Source of the DNA: Burkholderia sp. SRS-46
GTDB taxonomy: Bacteria > Pseudomonadota > Gammaproteobacteria > Burkholderiales > Burkholderiaceae
DNA: 64,000 bases
Direction of reading: 5' to 3'
Assembly (NCBI RefSeq): GCF_004343775.1
Contig: NZ_PTXL01000006.1
Span: 372,001 to 436,000, forward strand
In this document: one piece after another, positions 49,108 through 58,857 of the stretch
Layout: the number at the start of each line of letters is the position of its first letter
How positions within the stretch are numbered: the stretch's first letter is position 1
Program-made: the position numbers and the translations under genes
The notes under the pieces: model-generated
The model's database searches: none
Seen by the model: only the letters and a program-made list of their open reading frames with translations
Told to the model about the DNA's origin: nothing

Positions 49108-49935
49108 CTAGCCGGCCTTGCGCACCGCCGCGAGCGCCTGCGCGACGCCGACATACTCGGCCACGCTCACGTCTTCCGCGCGGCGCGCGAGGTCGAAGCC
49201 GAGCGCGTCGAAATCGATCGTCTCGCGATAGTCGCCGAGCGTGTTGCGCAGCATCTTGCGGCGCTGCGAGAACGCCGCCGTCACGATTTCGCCGAGCAGC
49301 GCGGGATCGACGTCCGGCAGCTCGTGCGGCTCGTACGGAATCATCCGCACGATCGCCGAATCGACCTTCGGCGGCGGCTGGAACGACTCCGGCGGCACGT
49401 CCATCATCTTGTCCATCACGTAGCGGTACTGCAGCATCACGGACAGGCGCGAGAACGCCTTCGAGCCCGGCTCGGCCACCATCCGCTCGACCACCTCGTT
49501 CTGCAGCATGAAATGCTGGTCGACGACCACCTCGGCGAACGTCATCAGGTGGAACAGCAGCGGGCTGGAAATGTTGTACGGCAGGTTGCCGACGATGCGC
49601 AGCGACGGCTTGTCGCCCGCCGCCGCGAGCGCGCGGAAGTCGAACGCGAGCGCGTCGCCCGCGTGCAGCTCGAGCAGCGGGCCGAAGCGCTTCTGCAGCC
49701 GGGCGATCAGGTCACGGTCGAGCTCGACCGCATGCAGCGGCGATTCGGGCGTCGCGAGCTGCGCGATCAGCGGCTCGGTCAACGCGCCGAGGCCCGGGCC
49801 GATCTCGACCATCCGCTGGCCGCGCGCCGGACCGATCGTCGAGACGATCGAGTCGATCACGCCGTGATCGACGAGGAAGTTCTGCCCGAAGCGCTTGCGC
49901 GCGAAATGGCCCTGGTGCTGTCTGCTGTTCGACAT
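49108..49935 (-). CDS. rsmA: 16S rRNA dimethyladenosine transferase RsmA (KsgA)
   Basis: A 275-residue methyltransferase that dimethylates A1518 and A1519 of 16S rRNA. F-G-Q-N-F-L-V-D near 16, the SAM motif V-E-I-G-P-G-L-G-A-L-T near 44-54 and the catalytic N-L-P-Y-N near 118-122 are present. It is the last gene of lptD-surA-pdxA-rsmA, the same order as in E. coli, with 48 bases after the pdxA stop. Length is standard. Confidence 0.96.
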   Translation of the reverse strand: MSNSRQHQGHFARKRFGQNFLVDHGVIDSIVSTIGPARGQRMVEIGPGLGALTEPLIAQLATPESPLHAVELDRDLIARLQKRFGPLLELHAGDALAFDFRALAAAGDKPSLRIVGNLPYNISSPLLFHLMTFAEVVVDQHFMLQNEVVERMVAEPGSKAFSRLSVMLQYRYVMDKMMDVPPESFQPPPKVDSAIVRMIPYEPHELPDVDPALLGEIVTAAFSQRRKMLRNTLGDYRETIDFDALGFDLARRAEDVSVAEYVGVAQALAAVRKAG

Positions 49936-49983
49936 CGACTGATAAAAACGAAAACGCGATGAATGGAGTCGGGCCGGGCCGCG

Positions 49984-50988
49984 TCAGGCCGGGCCGCGAC
50001 GGGCCGCGCGGCGATGGCGCGCCATCGTGACCGCGGTATCGAGCGCGGCGATCATGCTGCCCGGATCGGCGCGGCCGGTGCCGGCGAGATCGAGCGCGGT
50101 GCCGTGATCGACCGACGTGCGGATGATCGGCAGGCCGAGCGTGACGTTGATCCCCTCGCCGAAGGTCGCGTACTTGAGCACCGGCAGGCCCTGGTCGTGA
50201 AACATGGCGAGCACGCAGTCCGCATCCGCCAGATAACGGGGCTGGAACAGCGTGTCGGCCGGATACGGGCCGCGCGCGTCGATCCCCTGCGCCTTCGCGC
50301 GCGCGAGCGCGGGCTCGATCACGTCGATCTCCTCGCGGCCGAGATAGCCGTTCTCGCCAGCGTGCGGGTTGAGCCCCGTCACGAGGATGCGCGGCGCGGC
50401 GAGGCCGAAGTCGCGCCGCAGGTCGCGATCGATGATGGCCAGCGTGTCGAGCAGGCCGTCGATCGTCAGCGCGGCCGACACGTCCTTCAGCGGCAGGTGC
50501 GTCGTCGCGAGCGCGACGCGCAACGGCGTCGCGCCGGTGCCCGCCAGCATCATCACGACGCGCGGCGTGCCGGTGCGCTCCGCCAGGTATTCGGTGTGGC
50601 CTGTGAACGGCACGCCCGCATCGTTGATCGTGCTCTTCTGCAGCGGCGCGGTGACGATCGCGTCGTATTCGCCCGCGACCGCGCCGTCGATCGCCGCATC
50701 GAGCAGCGCGAGCACGTAGCGGCCGTTCGCCGCGTTCAGCTCGCCCGCGCGCGCGGGTGCGGCGAGCGGCTGGCCCGCGACGGCAACCCGCCCGCCGGCG
50801 ACGAGCGCCGGCCAGTCCGCGCCGACCGCCGCCGCGCGGGCGGCGAGCAGCGCCGCGTCGCCGAGCACCGTGAAACGTGCGTCCGGCCAGCGCTGCGCAG
50901 CATCGCGCAGCGCCTGCACGGTCAGCTCAGGACCGACGCCCGCGGGCTCACCGGTCGTGATCGCGAGATGCAGCGCGGGCGACGTCAT
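49984..50988 (-). CDS. pdxA: 4-hydroxythreonine-4-phosphate dehydrogenase PdxA
   Basis: A 334-residue NAD-dependent enzyme of pyridoxal phosphate synthesis. I-T-T-G-E-P-A-G-V-G-P-E at about 9-20, T-G-H-T-E-Y near 130 (metal His), N-P-H-A-G-E near 208 and F-H-D-Q-G-L-P near 268 are family signatures. Start ATG 50988, 11 bases after the surA stop; the frame open further upstream is the shadow of surA. Third gene of the lptD operon. Confidence 0.95.
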   Translation of the reverse strand: MTSPALHLAITTGEPAGVGPELTVQALRDAAQRWPDARFTVLGDAALLAARAAAVGADWPALVAGGRVAVAGQPLAAPARAGELNAANGRYVLALLDAAIDGAVAGEYDAIVTAPLQKSTINDAGVPFTGHTEYLAERTGTPRVVMMLAGTGATPLRVALATTHLPLKDVSAALTIDGLLDTLAIIDRDLRRDFGLAAPRILVTGLNPHAGENGYLGREEIDVIEPALARAKAQGIDARGPYPADTLFQPRYLADADCVLAMFHDQGLPVLKYATFGEGINVTLGLPIIRTSVDHGTALDLAGTGRADPGSMIAALDTAVTMARHRRAARRGPA

Positions 50989-50999
50989 CGGCGGCTCGC

Positions 51000-52358
51000 T
51001 CAGTTCTGCTGGCCGAAGCCGCCGAGCTTGTACTGCACGTACGACGAATCGCGCAGCTCGCGCAGCCAGTCGGCATACGCCTGCTCGGCCTTGCGCTGGC
51101 CGATCGCCTGGCGCGCGATGTCCATCTGCTGCTGCACCGAGCCTTCGGACTCGCGGCGCTCCAGCACCTGGACCAGGTGATAGCCGTATTCGGTCCGCAC
51201 GGGAATGCTGACCTGGCCGTCCTGCAGGTTGTTCATCGCCCGCTCGAACTCGGGCACCGTCTCGCCGGGGCTGATCCAGCCGAGATCGCCGCCCTGCGAC
51301 GCCGAGCCGTCCTGCGAATAGGTGCGCGCGAACTTCGCGAAATCGCCGCCGGCCTCGATCTGCTTGCGGATGTCGATCAGCTGCTGGCGCGCCTGGCTTT
51401 CGGACTTGCCTTCGCCGACGCGCAGCAGGATGTGGCGCACATGCGTCTGCACGATCTTCGGTGCGGCGGCCGACGCGCCCTGGCTCTGGCGGCGGTCGAC
51501 GAGGCGCACGATCTCGAAGCCGTCCGGCACGCGGACCAGCGTCGGGTTGACCTGGCCCGGGCGCAGCTTCGATGCGGCCGCGACGACGTCGGCCGGCAGC
51601 TCGCCCGGCGACTTGAAGCCGAGGTCGCCGCCCTTCTTCGCGTCGTTCGCTTCCGAGCTGTTCTTCGCGAGGCGCTCGAAATCCGCGCCCGACACGGCCT
51701 GCTGCAGCAGCCCTTCGGCCTTCTTCTGCGCGGCCTCGATCTCGGCCTGCGGCGCATTGGTCGACGCCTTCACGAAGATGTGCTGGAAGCGCAGGTCCTG
51801 CTGCTGCGACGCGCTCGGCCCGCGCTGGCTCGCGATATAGCTCGCGACTTCCGCGTCCGACACGGTGATCTTGCCGTCGACCTCGCGCTCGCGCAGCTTC
51901 GACAGCGTCAGCTCGGTACGCGCGTCGCCCGTGAAGACGCTCCACGGCACGCCTTGCGCCTCGATCCGCGCGCGGTACTGGTCGAGCGTCATGCCGTTCG
52001 CCTGCGCGAGGCGCTGCAGCGTCGACTGCACGGCCGCGTTGTCGACCCGGATCCCGTCGTCCTTGGCCTTCTGCACCTGGATGCGCTCGAGCACCATCTG
52101 GTTCAGCACCTGCGCGCGCATCTGGTCGAGCGGCGGCACCGGCGCATTCTGCTGCTGCAGGCGGCGCGAGATCAGGCCGACGCGCTGGTCGAGCTCGCGG
52201 CCCGTGATCACGTCGTTGTTGACGACCGCGACGACTTCATCGGTGAGCTGCGCGCCTTTCGAGCCGAGCGCCTGCGCCGCGGCAGGCGCGGCGGCGAGCA
52301 GCGCGGCGGACGCGGCGAAGCTGGAGACAACTGCCGCGAAGCGAAGGGTTTTCTTCAT
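51000..52358 (-). CDS. surA: Periplasmic chaperone/PPIase SurA
   Basis: A 452-residue periplasmic chaperone for outer membrane proteins. A signal peptide (M-K-K-T-L-R-F, hydrophobic core, A-A-P-A-A-A-Q-A) is followed by the SurA N-terminal chaperone part (V-V-A-V-V-N-N-D-V-I-T near 45) and two parvulin domains (about 188-285 and 298-395, each starting Q-x-R-x-x-H-I and containing G-G-D-L-G). ATG 52358 is used; GTG two codons upstream (52364) is also possible, both served by a GGAGT. It follows lptD by 73 bases and cooperates with LptD in envelope assembly. Confidence 0.95.
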   Translation of the reverse strand: MKKTLRFAAVVSSFAASAALLAAAPAAAQALGSKGAQLTDEVVAVVNNDVITGRELDQRVGLISRRLQQQNAPVPPLDQMRAQVLNQMVLERIQVQKAKDDGIRVDNAAVQSTLQRLAQANGMTLDQYRARIEAQGVPWSVFTGDARTELTLSKLREREVDGKITVSDAEVASYIASQRGPSASQQQDLRFQHIFVKASTNAPQAEIEAAQKKAEGLLQQAVSGADFERLAKNSSEANDAKKGGDLGFKSPGELPADVVAAASKLRPGQVNPTLVRVPDGFEIVRLVDRRQSQGASAAAPKIVQTHVRHILLRVGEGKSESQARQQLIDIRKQIEAGGDFAKFARTYSQDGSASQGGDLGWISPGETVPEFERAMNNLQDGQVSIPVRTEYGYHLVQVLERRESEGSVQQQMDIARQAIGQRKAEQAYADWLRELRDSSYVQYKLGGFGQQN

Positions 52359-52431
52359 TGCCACTGATACTCCATTGAAATCGTGCTGATCCGGTGCCGG
52401 CGCCGTGTTCCGCTCACGGGCGCCCCGGGCG

Positions 52432-54795
52432 TTACTCGTAATTGCTGAAGCGTGACAGCGGCGGCGCCGCCGGCGGCAGCGGCATGTAGCCCGGCACCCC
52501 GGCGCGGAACGCGTTCACGAGGCCGTTGTCGATGCTCGACAGCCCCTTGAGCGTCAGCTGCGCCATGAACCGCGTCGACGAAGTCTGCTGTTGCGACGAG
52601 TTCACGCCGTTCGCGTACCGCTGGATACCGACCCCGAGCGCCCAGCAATCGGCGTCGTATTGTAAGCCGACCAGCCCGTCGATCACCCGGTCGCCCGAGA
52701 AGTCGTAGTTGAAGCGGCCGACCGCGTACAGCCGGCGGGTCAGCGGCCACTGCGCGGAGACCAGGAACTGGCTGATCGGCCGGCCATCCAGCGTCTGGGT
52801 CGCGCGCGTGTAGCGGTAGCCGACGTTGATCACCTTGCGCAGTTCGGGGCTGTAGCCGAAACCGATGCTCGATTTCGCGAGCTGGTTGTTGTTCTGGTTG
52901 TACTGGAACGCCGTTTCCGACATGAAACCCGAGCCCAGCTTGAGCGAGGCGCCTGCGATCAGGTCCGAGTGGCGCGCCTGCGACGCGGCCTGCGTCGGCT
53001 TCAGCGTCACGCGCTGGTCGGCGAAGTAGTACTGCTGCGCGATCATGAAGCGCGCGCGCTCGTCGCCGGTGCGCGGATCGATGAAGCGCGACGTCAGCCC
53101 GGCCGTCAGGCGGTTCGCATCGGCGATCCGGTCGTTGCCGACGAACGTGTTGGGCTGGTAGATCTCCGCGAGGCCGAAATCCGATTCCGCGGTGTCGAAC
53201 AGCGGTGCGTTCGACTGGTTGCGGTACGGCGTATACACGTAGTACAGGCGCGGCTCGAGCGTCTGGATGAAATCCTGGCCGAACAGGTGCACCGAGCGGT
53301 CGAAGATCAGCCCCGAGTCGAAGCTGACGGTCGGGATCGATTCGGTGAAGCGCTTCGGATTGTTCGGCGTGCCCGACGACAGGTAGCTCAGGTCGTACGA
53401 CGCGAAGTGGTACTGGACCTTCGGCACCGCGAAGTAGCCGGGGCCGTAGACGCCGTACGAGACGTACGGGTTGAACACGATCCGGTCGCCCTGCGTCGCG
53501 TCGGCCGTCGTGATGCGGAAGCGCGAATAGTCGGCTTCCATGCCGTAGTCGAAGCCGCCGACGTTGTACTTCGTGTACTTCACGTTCAACTGCGGTTCGC
53601 GGCTGTAAGGCGCGATCGACGGCGGCAGCGTCTGCCAGTGCTGGTAGCGCGCGAGCACCGACCACGGGCCGTTGTTGTACGTGAGCCCGGCCTCCTGCTG
53701 GTACAGCGTCTGCGTGCCGTTCACGAACTGGTTCGAGACGGACGCGAGCTCTTCCGGATAGGTGTTGTCCGAGACCTTGTTGAAGTAGACGTAGCCGCCG
53801 AAGCCGCTGCCGAAGTTCTGCTGGTGCTGCCAGTAGATCGCGTAGCGGTTGCGCTTCGCGAGCCGGTCGTCCGGCAGGTATTCGCCCGTGAACGAACCCG
53901 AATAGTTCGTCGACAGGTAGCGGAACGTCGCCTGCGTCTGCACCCCGCGCTTCGCGAGAATGCGCGGCGTGATCGTCAGGTCGCGGTTCGGCGCGATGTT
54001 GAAGTAGTACGGCAGCGACAGCTCGAACCCGTTGGTCGAGCCGACCGAGAACGTCGGCGGCAGCAGGCCGCTGCGCCGCTCGCCCGACAGCGGGAACGTC
54101 ATCCACGGGCTCGCGAAGATCGGCACGCCCTGGAAGAACAGCACGCTGTTGCGGGCCGTGCCCTCGTCGGCGCCGGTGTCGAAGTCGAAGCGGCTGCCCT
54201 TGATGTACCACGCGGGATCCGTCGCGCACTGGCACGCGGAATACGTGCCGTTGACGAACACCGAGCGCTCGGCGTCGAGCAGGTCGACGCGCTCCGCGCT
54301 GCCCGAGCCGCCCGTCGCGGTGAAATGGTACTTAGGCGCCGTCATGAAGCCCTGGTTCGCCTCGACCTTCAGATGCGCCTCGGGCCCGCGGAACGTCGTG
54401 CCGCCGTTGGCCACGCGGACCTGGCCGAACGCGTCGGCCGTATCCGTATCCTGGTCGTAATGGATCGCGTCGGCCTTCACGACCGCGTCACCGCGGCGCA
54501 GCTCGGCCGAGCCCTTCGCGGCCAGGTCCTGGTCGGCCGTGCCGCTCGTGTGGTCGGCGATCACGAAGGTGGCCGGCTTCGCCCCCTCCTTCAGCGGATG
54601 CTCCGCGAGCTGCGGCGCGAGGCGCAGATCCCACGGCGAGTCGAGCGGCTGCGGCTGCGCAGCCGCACCCGTCAGCTGCGCGTGCGACACCGCCGGCACG
54701 AGGCCGGGCACGGCCAGGAGCGCGAGCGCGAGCCGCCGTTTGCGCGGCACCCCGTCACCGGGGAAAACATTCGGGAATAGCGGTTTGGGCGGCAT
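52432..54795 (-). CDS. lptD: LPS-assembly protein LptD
   Basis: A 787-residue outer-membrane protein that inserts lipopolysaccharide into the outer leaflet. An N-terminal signal segment (about 10-40, ending V-S-H-A-Q) precedes the OstA-like beta-jellyroll (about 80-230) and the C-terminal barrel, with alternating aromatic strands. Cys residues in Y-S-A-C-Q-C (near 190) and D-A-D-C-W near 740 could form the disulphides needed for LptD function. ATG 54795 begins M-P-P-K-P-L-F. First gene of the lptD-surA-pdxA-rsmA operon; the promoter should lie in the 214-base gap shared with amgK. Confidence 0.95.
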   Translation of the reverse strand: MPPKPLFPNVFPGDGVPRKRRLALALLAVPGLVPAVSHAQLTGAAAQPQPLDSPWDLRLAPQLAEHPLKEGAKPATFVIADHTSGTADQDLAAKGSAELRRGDAVVKADAIHYDQDTDTADAFGQVRVANGGTTFRGPEAHLKVEANQGFMTAPKYHFTATGGSGSAERVDLLDAERSVFVNGTYSACQCATDPAWYIKGSRFDFDTGADEGTARNSVLFFQGVPIFASPWMTFPLSGERRSGLLPPTFSVGSTNGFELSLPYYFNIAPNRDLTITPRILAKRGVQTQATFRYLSTNYSGSFTGEYLPDDRLAKRNRYAIYWQHQQNFGSGFGGYVYFNKVSDNTYPEELASVSNQFVNGTQTLYQQEAGLTYNNGPWSVLARYQHWQTLPPSIAPYSREPQLNVKYTKYNVGGFDYGMEADYSRFRITTADATQGDRIVFNPYVSYGVYGPGYFAVPKVQYHFASYDLSYLSSGTPNNPKRFTESIPTVSFDSGLIFDRSVHLFGQDFIQTLEPRLYYVYTPYRNQSNAPLFDTAESDFGLAEIYQPNTFVGNDRIADANRLTAGLTSRFIDPRTGDERARFMIAQQYYFADQRVTLKPTQAASQARHSDLIAGASLKLGSGFMSETAFQYNQNNNQLAKSSIGFGYSPELRKVINVGYRYTRATQTLDGRPISQFLVSAQWPLTRRLYAVGRFNYDFSGDRVIDGLVGLQYDADCWALGVGIQRYANGVNSSQQQTSSTRFMAQLTLKGLSSIDNGLVNAFRAGVPGYMPLPPAAPPLSRFSNYE

Positions 54796-54960
54796 CTATC
54801 GTTTGGCGAATCGCCCCTCGTCAACCCGTGCGGTCGCGCATCGCGGCCCGCGCAATCGAACCGTGACTGCGTCTGAGCGCAAACCAGGGGAGGCGATCGG
54901 GCGAACGGCGCGACAGGCAGCGGGCCTGCACGGCAGATGCTGACGCGGGGCGCGTCAAAA

Positions 54961-54985
54961 AAGTCGTGGGGTATTATATGGCAAG
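54961..54985 (+). promoter_or_regulatory. Possible promoter element of amgK-murU
   Basis: An AT-rich pocket with GTATTATATG at 54971-54980, 30 bases before the amgK ATG, offers TATTAT or TATATG as a -10 box. No clear -35 box is visible. Confidence 0.35.
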
Positions 54986-55009
54986 ACGTTCCCCCCTCCC
55001 CCGAGTTTC

Positions 55010-56044
55010 ATGACGCCCCCAATCGACGATTCCCGCCTCGATGCGCTCACCGCCTGGCTGCGCACGCTTGCCGAGCACTACGCCCTCGATCTCGCCACCC
55101 TTGCGCCCGCGTCCGAGGACGCCAGCTTCCGCCGCTATTTCCGCGTCGCGTCCGCGTCGCAGCCCGGCGGCTCGCTGATCGCCGTCGACGCGCCGCCGCC
55201 CGAGAAGTGCCGGGAGTTCGTCCAGGTCGCCGGGCTGCTCGCCGGCGCGGCCATCCACGCGCCGCAGGTGCTCGCCCACGACTTCGACGCCGGCTTCATG
55301 CTCGTGACGGATCTCGGCCGGACATCGTACATCTCGGTGCTCGACCCGGCCGATCCGCTCGCCGCGCGCCCCCTGATGCGCGACGCGCTCGATACGGCGA
55401 TCCGTTTCCAGCTCGCGTCGGCGCCGGGCGTGCTGCCGCCGTTCGACGAGGCCTTCCTGCGCCGCGAGATGGAGCTGATGCCCGAGTGGTACATCGGCCG
55501 GCACCTCGGCAAGCCGGTCACGGACGCGATGCGCGGCACGCTCGAGCGCACCTTCGCGCTGCTGATCGCGAGCGCCCGCGCGCAGCCGCAGGGCTTCATG
55601 CTGCGCGACTTCATGCCGCGCAACCTGATGGTCGCCACGCCGAACCCGGGCGTGCTCGACTTCCAGGACGCGGTGGAAGGCCCGCTGACCTACGACGTCG
55701 TGTCGCTGCTGCGCGACGCGTTCATCAGCTGGGACGAGGAATTCGAGCTCGACTGCTTCGTGTACTACTGGGAGCAGGCGAAGAAGGCCGGCCTGCCGGT
55801 CGATCCGGACTTCGGCGAGTTCTACCGCCAGCTCGAATGGATGGGCCTGCAGCGGCACATCAAGATCCTCGGCCTGTTCGCGCGCATCAACTACCGCGAC
55901 GGCAAGCCGGTCTACCTCGCGGACCTGCCGCGCTTCCTGGCTTACGCGCGCAAGGTCGCGCTGCGCTACCGCCCGCTCGCGCCGTTCGCGAAGCTGCTCG
56001 ACGCGCTCGAAGGCACGACGGCCGACGTCGGCTATACGTTCTGA
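55010..56044 (+). CDS. amgK: Anomeric MurNAc/GlcNAc kinase AmgK
   Basis: A 344-residue aminoglycoside-phosphotransferase-fold kinase that makes MurNAc-1-phosphate in the cell-wall recycling route that bypasses de novo UDP-MurNAc synthesis. S-F-R-R-Y-F-R-V near 39, the Brenner-type loop L-R-D-F-M-P-R-N-L-M-V near 196-206 (catalytic Asp, Asn) and L-D-F-Q-D-A near 213 are visible. The direct coupling with murU (11 bases) is diagnostic, as known in Pseudomonas. Divergent from lptD. Confidence 0.9.
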   Translation: MTPPIDDSRLDALTAWLRTLAEHYALDLATLAPASEDASFRRYFRVASASQPGGSLIAVDAPPPEKCREFVQVAGLLAGAAIHAPQVLAHDFDAGFMLVTDLGRTSYISVLDPADPLAARPLMRDALDTAIRFQLASAPGVLPPFDEAFLRREMELMPEWYIGRHLGKPVTDAMRGTLERTFALLIASARAQPQGFMLRDFMPRNLMVATPNPGVLDFQDAVEGPLTYDVVSLLRDAFISWDEEFELDCFVYYWEQAKKAGLPVDPDFGEFYRQLEWMGLQRHIKILGLFARINYRDGKPVYLADLPRFLAYARKVALRYRPLAPFAKLLDALEGTTADVGYTF

Positions 56045-56055
56045 ACGCCCTGAAG

Positions 56056-56775
56056 ATGAGTCACCCCCTCACCACGGCGATGATCTTCGCCGCCGGGCGC
56101 GGCGACCGGATGCGCCCGCTCACCGACACCTGCCCGAAGCCGCTGCTCGCGGTGGGCGGCAAGCCGCTGATCGTCTGGCAGATCGAGCGGCTCGCGCAGG
56201 CCGGCATCGCGACGATCGTGATCAACCATGCGTGGCTCGGCGCGCAGATCGAGGCCACGCTCGGCGACGGCGCGCGCTGGGGCGTGCGGCTCGTCTACTC
56301 GGCCGAGGGCGACGCGCTCGAAACGGCGGGCGGCATCGCGCAGGCGCTACCGCTGCTCGAACGCGACGGCCGGCCCACGGTGTTCGTCGCGGTCAGCGGC
56401 GACGTGTTCTGCGAATTCGACTATCGCTCGCTCGCGCCGCGCGCGGCGCGGCTCGCCGCGCTCGACGCGCCCGCGCTGCATCTCGTGATGGTGCCGAATC
56501 CGCCGTTCCATCCGGCGGGCGATTTCGCGCTCGACGACGACGGCCGTTTGTCGCTCGACGGCGCCGCTCGCTACACGTTCGGCAACATCGGCCTGTACGA
56601 CACGCGGATGTTCCGTGATCTGGCACCCGGCACGCGGTGCGCACTGACGCCGTACTACCGCGCGGCGATCGAGGCCGGCCGCGCGAGCGGCGAGCTGTAC
56701 GACGGGATCTGGGAAAACGTCGGCACGCCCGCGCAGCTCGGCGAACTCGACGCACGGCTGCGCGACGCGCGCTGA
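56056..56775 (+). CDS. murU: MurNAc-1-phosphate uridylyltransferase MurU
   Basis: A 239-residue nucleotidyltransferase making UDP-MurNAc from MurNAc-1-P. The N-terminal signature M-I-F-A-A-G-R-G-D-R-M-R-P-L-T (about 9-23) is the nucleotide-binding loop, P-K-P-L-L near 28; S-G-D-V-F near 114 is the metal-binding turn; W-E-N-V-G-T-P near 222 is typical. It follows amgK by 11 bases. A mannose-1-phosphate guanylyltransferase label is possible by fold, but the amgK partner favours MurU. Confidence 0.9.
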   Translation: MSHPLTTAMIFAAGRGDRMRPLTDTCPKPLLAVGGKPLIVWQIERLAQAGIATIVINHAWLGAQIEATLGDGARWGVRLVYSAEGDALETAGGIAQALPLLERDGRPTVFVAVSGDVFCEFDYRSLAPRAARLAALDAPALHLVMVPNPPFHPAGDFALDDDGRLSLDGAARYTFGNIGLYDTRMFRDLAPGTRCALTPYYRAAIEAGRASGELYDGIWENVGTPAQLGELDARLRDAR

Positions 56776-56780
56776 CCGGC

Positions 56781-56810
56781 AGCGGGCCGCGCCGCGCGCG
56801 CCGGCCCGCT
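56781..56810. terminator. Hairpin between murU and the ABC exporter gene
   Basis: Perfect 9-bp arms AGCGGGCCG (56781-56789) and complement (56802-56810) between convergent genes; the right arm just touches the ABC gene's stop codon. No T tract. Confidence 0.5.
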
Positions 56811-58681
56811 CAAACCTCCTCGGCCTCCTCCCCGCCCGCCGCCGCGCGCTGCTGCTGCAGCGCCCACATCTGCGCATACAGCCCGTCCGCGCGCACCAGC
56901 GCGTCGTGCGTGCCGCGCTCGACGATCCGCCCGTGGTCCATCACGAGGATCTGCTGCGCGTGCACGACCGTCGACAGCCGGTGCGCGATCACGAGCGTCG
57001 TGCGATGCCGCGCGATCTGCTCGAGCTCGTGCTGGATCGCGCGCTCCGAGCGCGAGTCGAGCGCCGACGTCGCCTCGTCGAACAGCAGGATCGGCGGGTT
57101 CTTCAGCAGCGTGCGCGCGATCGCGACGCGCTGCTTTTCTCCGCCCGACAGCTTGAGGCCGCGCTCGCCCACCGGCGTGTCATAGCCTTTCGGCAAGCTC
57201 TCGATGAAATCGTGGATGTGCGCGGCGCGCGCGGCCGCGATCACCTCGTCGCGGGTCGCGGCCGGCCGGCCGTACGCGATGTTGTAGTAGATCGAATCGT
57301 TGAACAGCACGGTGTCCTGCGGCACGATGCCGATCGACGCGCGCAGCGAATCCTGCGTGACGTCGCGGATGTCCTGCCCGTCGATGCGGATCGCGCCGCC
57401 CGCCTGCCGGTCGAGATCGTAGAAGCGGAACAGCAGGCGCGACAGCGTCGACTTGCCCGAGCCGCTGTGGCCGACCACCGCGGTCGTCGTGCCCGCGTCG
57501 ATCGTGAACGTGACGTCGTGCAGGATCGGCCGCGCCGGCTCGTACGCGAAATTCACGTGCTCGAACCTCACCTGCGCGCCGGCCACCGCGAGCGGCTGCG
57601 CATCCGGCGCGTCGGCGACTTCCCTGGGCGCCGACAGCAGCCCGAACATCCGGTCCATGTCGGTCAGGCTCTGCTTCAGCTCGCGGTAGACGACGCCGAG
57701 GAAATTCAGCGGAATGTACAGCTGCAGCATGAACGTGTTGATCAGCACCAGGTCGCCGAGCGTCAGCCTGCCGGCGAGCACGCCCTGCGTCGCGCGCCAC
57801 AGGATGAACACGAGCCCCGTGCCGATGATCGCCTGCTGGCCGAAGTTCAGCACCGACAGCGAGTTCTGCGAACGGATCGCGGCCTTGCGGTAGCGCTTCA
57901 GGTTCTCGTCGTAGCGCTGCGCCTCCCATTCCTCGTTGCCGAAGTACTTGACCGTCTCGTAGTTGATCAGCGAATCGATCGCGCGCGAGTTCGCGCGCGA
58001 ATCGAGCTCGTTCATCGTGCGGCGGAAATGGGTGCGCCAGTTGGTGACCTTCACGGTGAACACGATGTACGTGACCAGCGCGGCGAACGTCACGTACGCG
58101 TAGTACGCCTCGTACTTGACGATGAAGAAGCCGAGCACGAGGCCGACCTCGACGAGCGTCGGCAGGATGCTGTACAGCGAATACGAGATGAGCTGCTGGA
58201 TGCCGCGCGTGCCGCGCTCGATGTCGCGCGACATGCCGCCGGTCTGGCGCTCGAGGTGGAACCGCAGCGACAGCCCGTGCAGATGCCGGAACACCTGCAG
58301 CGCGAGCCGGCGCACCGCGCTCTCGGTCACCTTCGAGAACAGGATCTCGCGCAGCTCGGTGAACAGCGACGTCGACAGCCGCACCAGCGCATACGCGACG
58401 ACGAGCAGCCCGACGCCGCCCGCGAGCACGATCCCGGCCGACTGCTCGGCGCGGCCGAGCGCGGTGAGCTGCTGCACGCCGGCGAGATGGTCGACGATGC
58501 GCTTCATCACGACCGGCACGCCGAGGTTCGCGACCTTCGCGCCGATCAGGCAGCCGAGCGCGAACAGCACGCGCCACTTGTAGGTCGTCAGGTAAGGCAG
58601 CAGCGAACGAATGGTCTGCCAGTCGTTGCGGGGCCCGGTTTGAAGCGGCGCGGGCTCGCCGGAAGCAGGAAATCGGCGCAT
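56810..58681 (-). CDS. ATM1/HMT1-type ABC exporter (fused membrane and ATPase domains)
   Basis: A 623-residue half-transporter, likely a homodimer in the inner membrane. The membrane domain (about 40-330, six helices) is followed by an ATPase domain with Walker A G-H-S-G-S-G-K-S near 420, signature L-S-G-G-E-K-Q-R near 522 and Walker B I-L-L-F-D-E-A-T-S near 542. The motif N-Y-E-T-V-K-Y-F-G-N-E-E in the membrane domain is the hallmark of the ATM1/HMT1 family, which exports glutathione-linked sulphur or metal compounds. ATG 58681 (M-R-R-F-P-A) is preferred; the frame runs on to 58813. Confidence 0.92.
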   Translation of the reverse strand: MRRFPASGEPAPLQTGPRNDWQTIRSLLPYLTTYKWRVLFALGCLIGAKVANLGVPVVMKRIVDHLAGVQQLTALGRAEQSAGIVLAGGVGLLVVAYALVRLSTSLFTELREILFSKVTESAVRRLALQVFRHLHGLSLRFHLERQTGGMSRDIERGTRGIQQLISYSLYSILPTLVEVGLVLGFFIVKYEAYYAYVTFAALVTYIVFTVKVTNWRTHFRRTMNELDSRANSRAIDSLINYETVKYFGNEEWEAQRYDENLKRYRKAAIRSQNSLSVLNFGQQAIIGTGLVFILWRATQGVLAGRLTLGDLVLINTFMLQLYIPLNFLGVVYRELKQSLTDMDRMFGLLSAPREVADAPDAQPLAVAGAQVRFEHVNFAYEPARPILHDVTFTIDAGTTTAVVGHSGSGKSTLSRLLFRFYDLDRQAGGAIRIDGQDIRDVTQDSLRASIGIVPQDTVLFNDSIYYNIAYGRPAATRDEVIAAARAAHIHDFIESLPKGYDTPVGERGLKLSGGEKQRVAIARTLLKNPPILLFDEATSALDSRSERAIQHELEQIARHRTTLVIAHRLSTVVHAQQILVMDHGRIVERGTHDALVRADGLYAQMWALQQQRAAAGGEEAEEV

Positions 58682-58857
58682 GGGGATCGGGGCGGTCGGC
58701 GGTGCGCGGCCGGGCTGCACGACCGCCGGCTCGCCCGCTTTCTCGTACAATTTGCGAACGTTGTATTGTCGCAGAAGCCGGTTCGCGCCGCTGTCGGCGG
58801 CCTGCCCGGCCACCCGCGCGGGCCGGCGCGTTTTATTACAAGGATGAAAGCCTCACC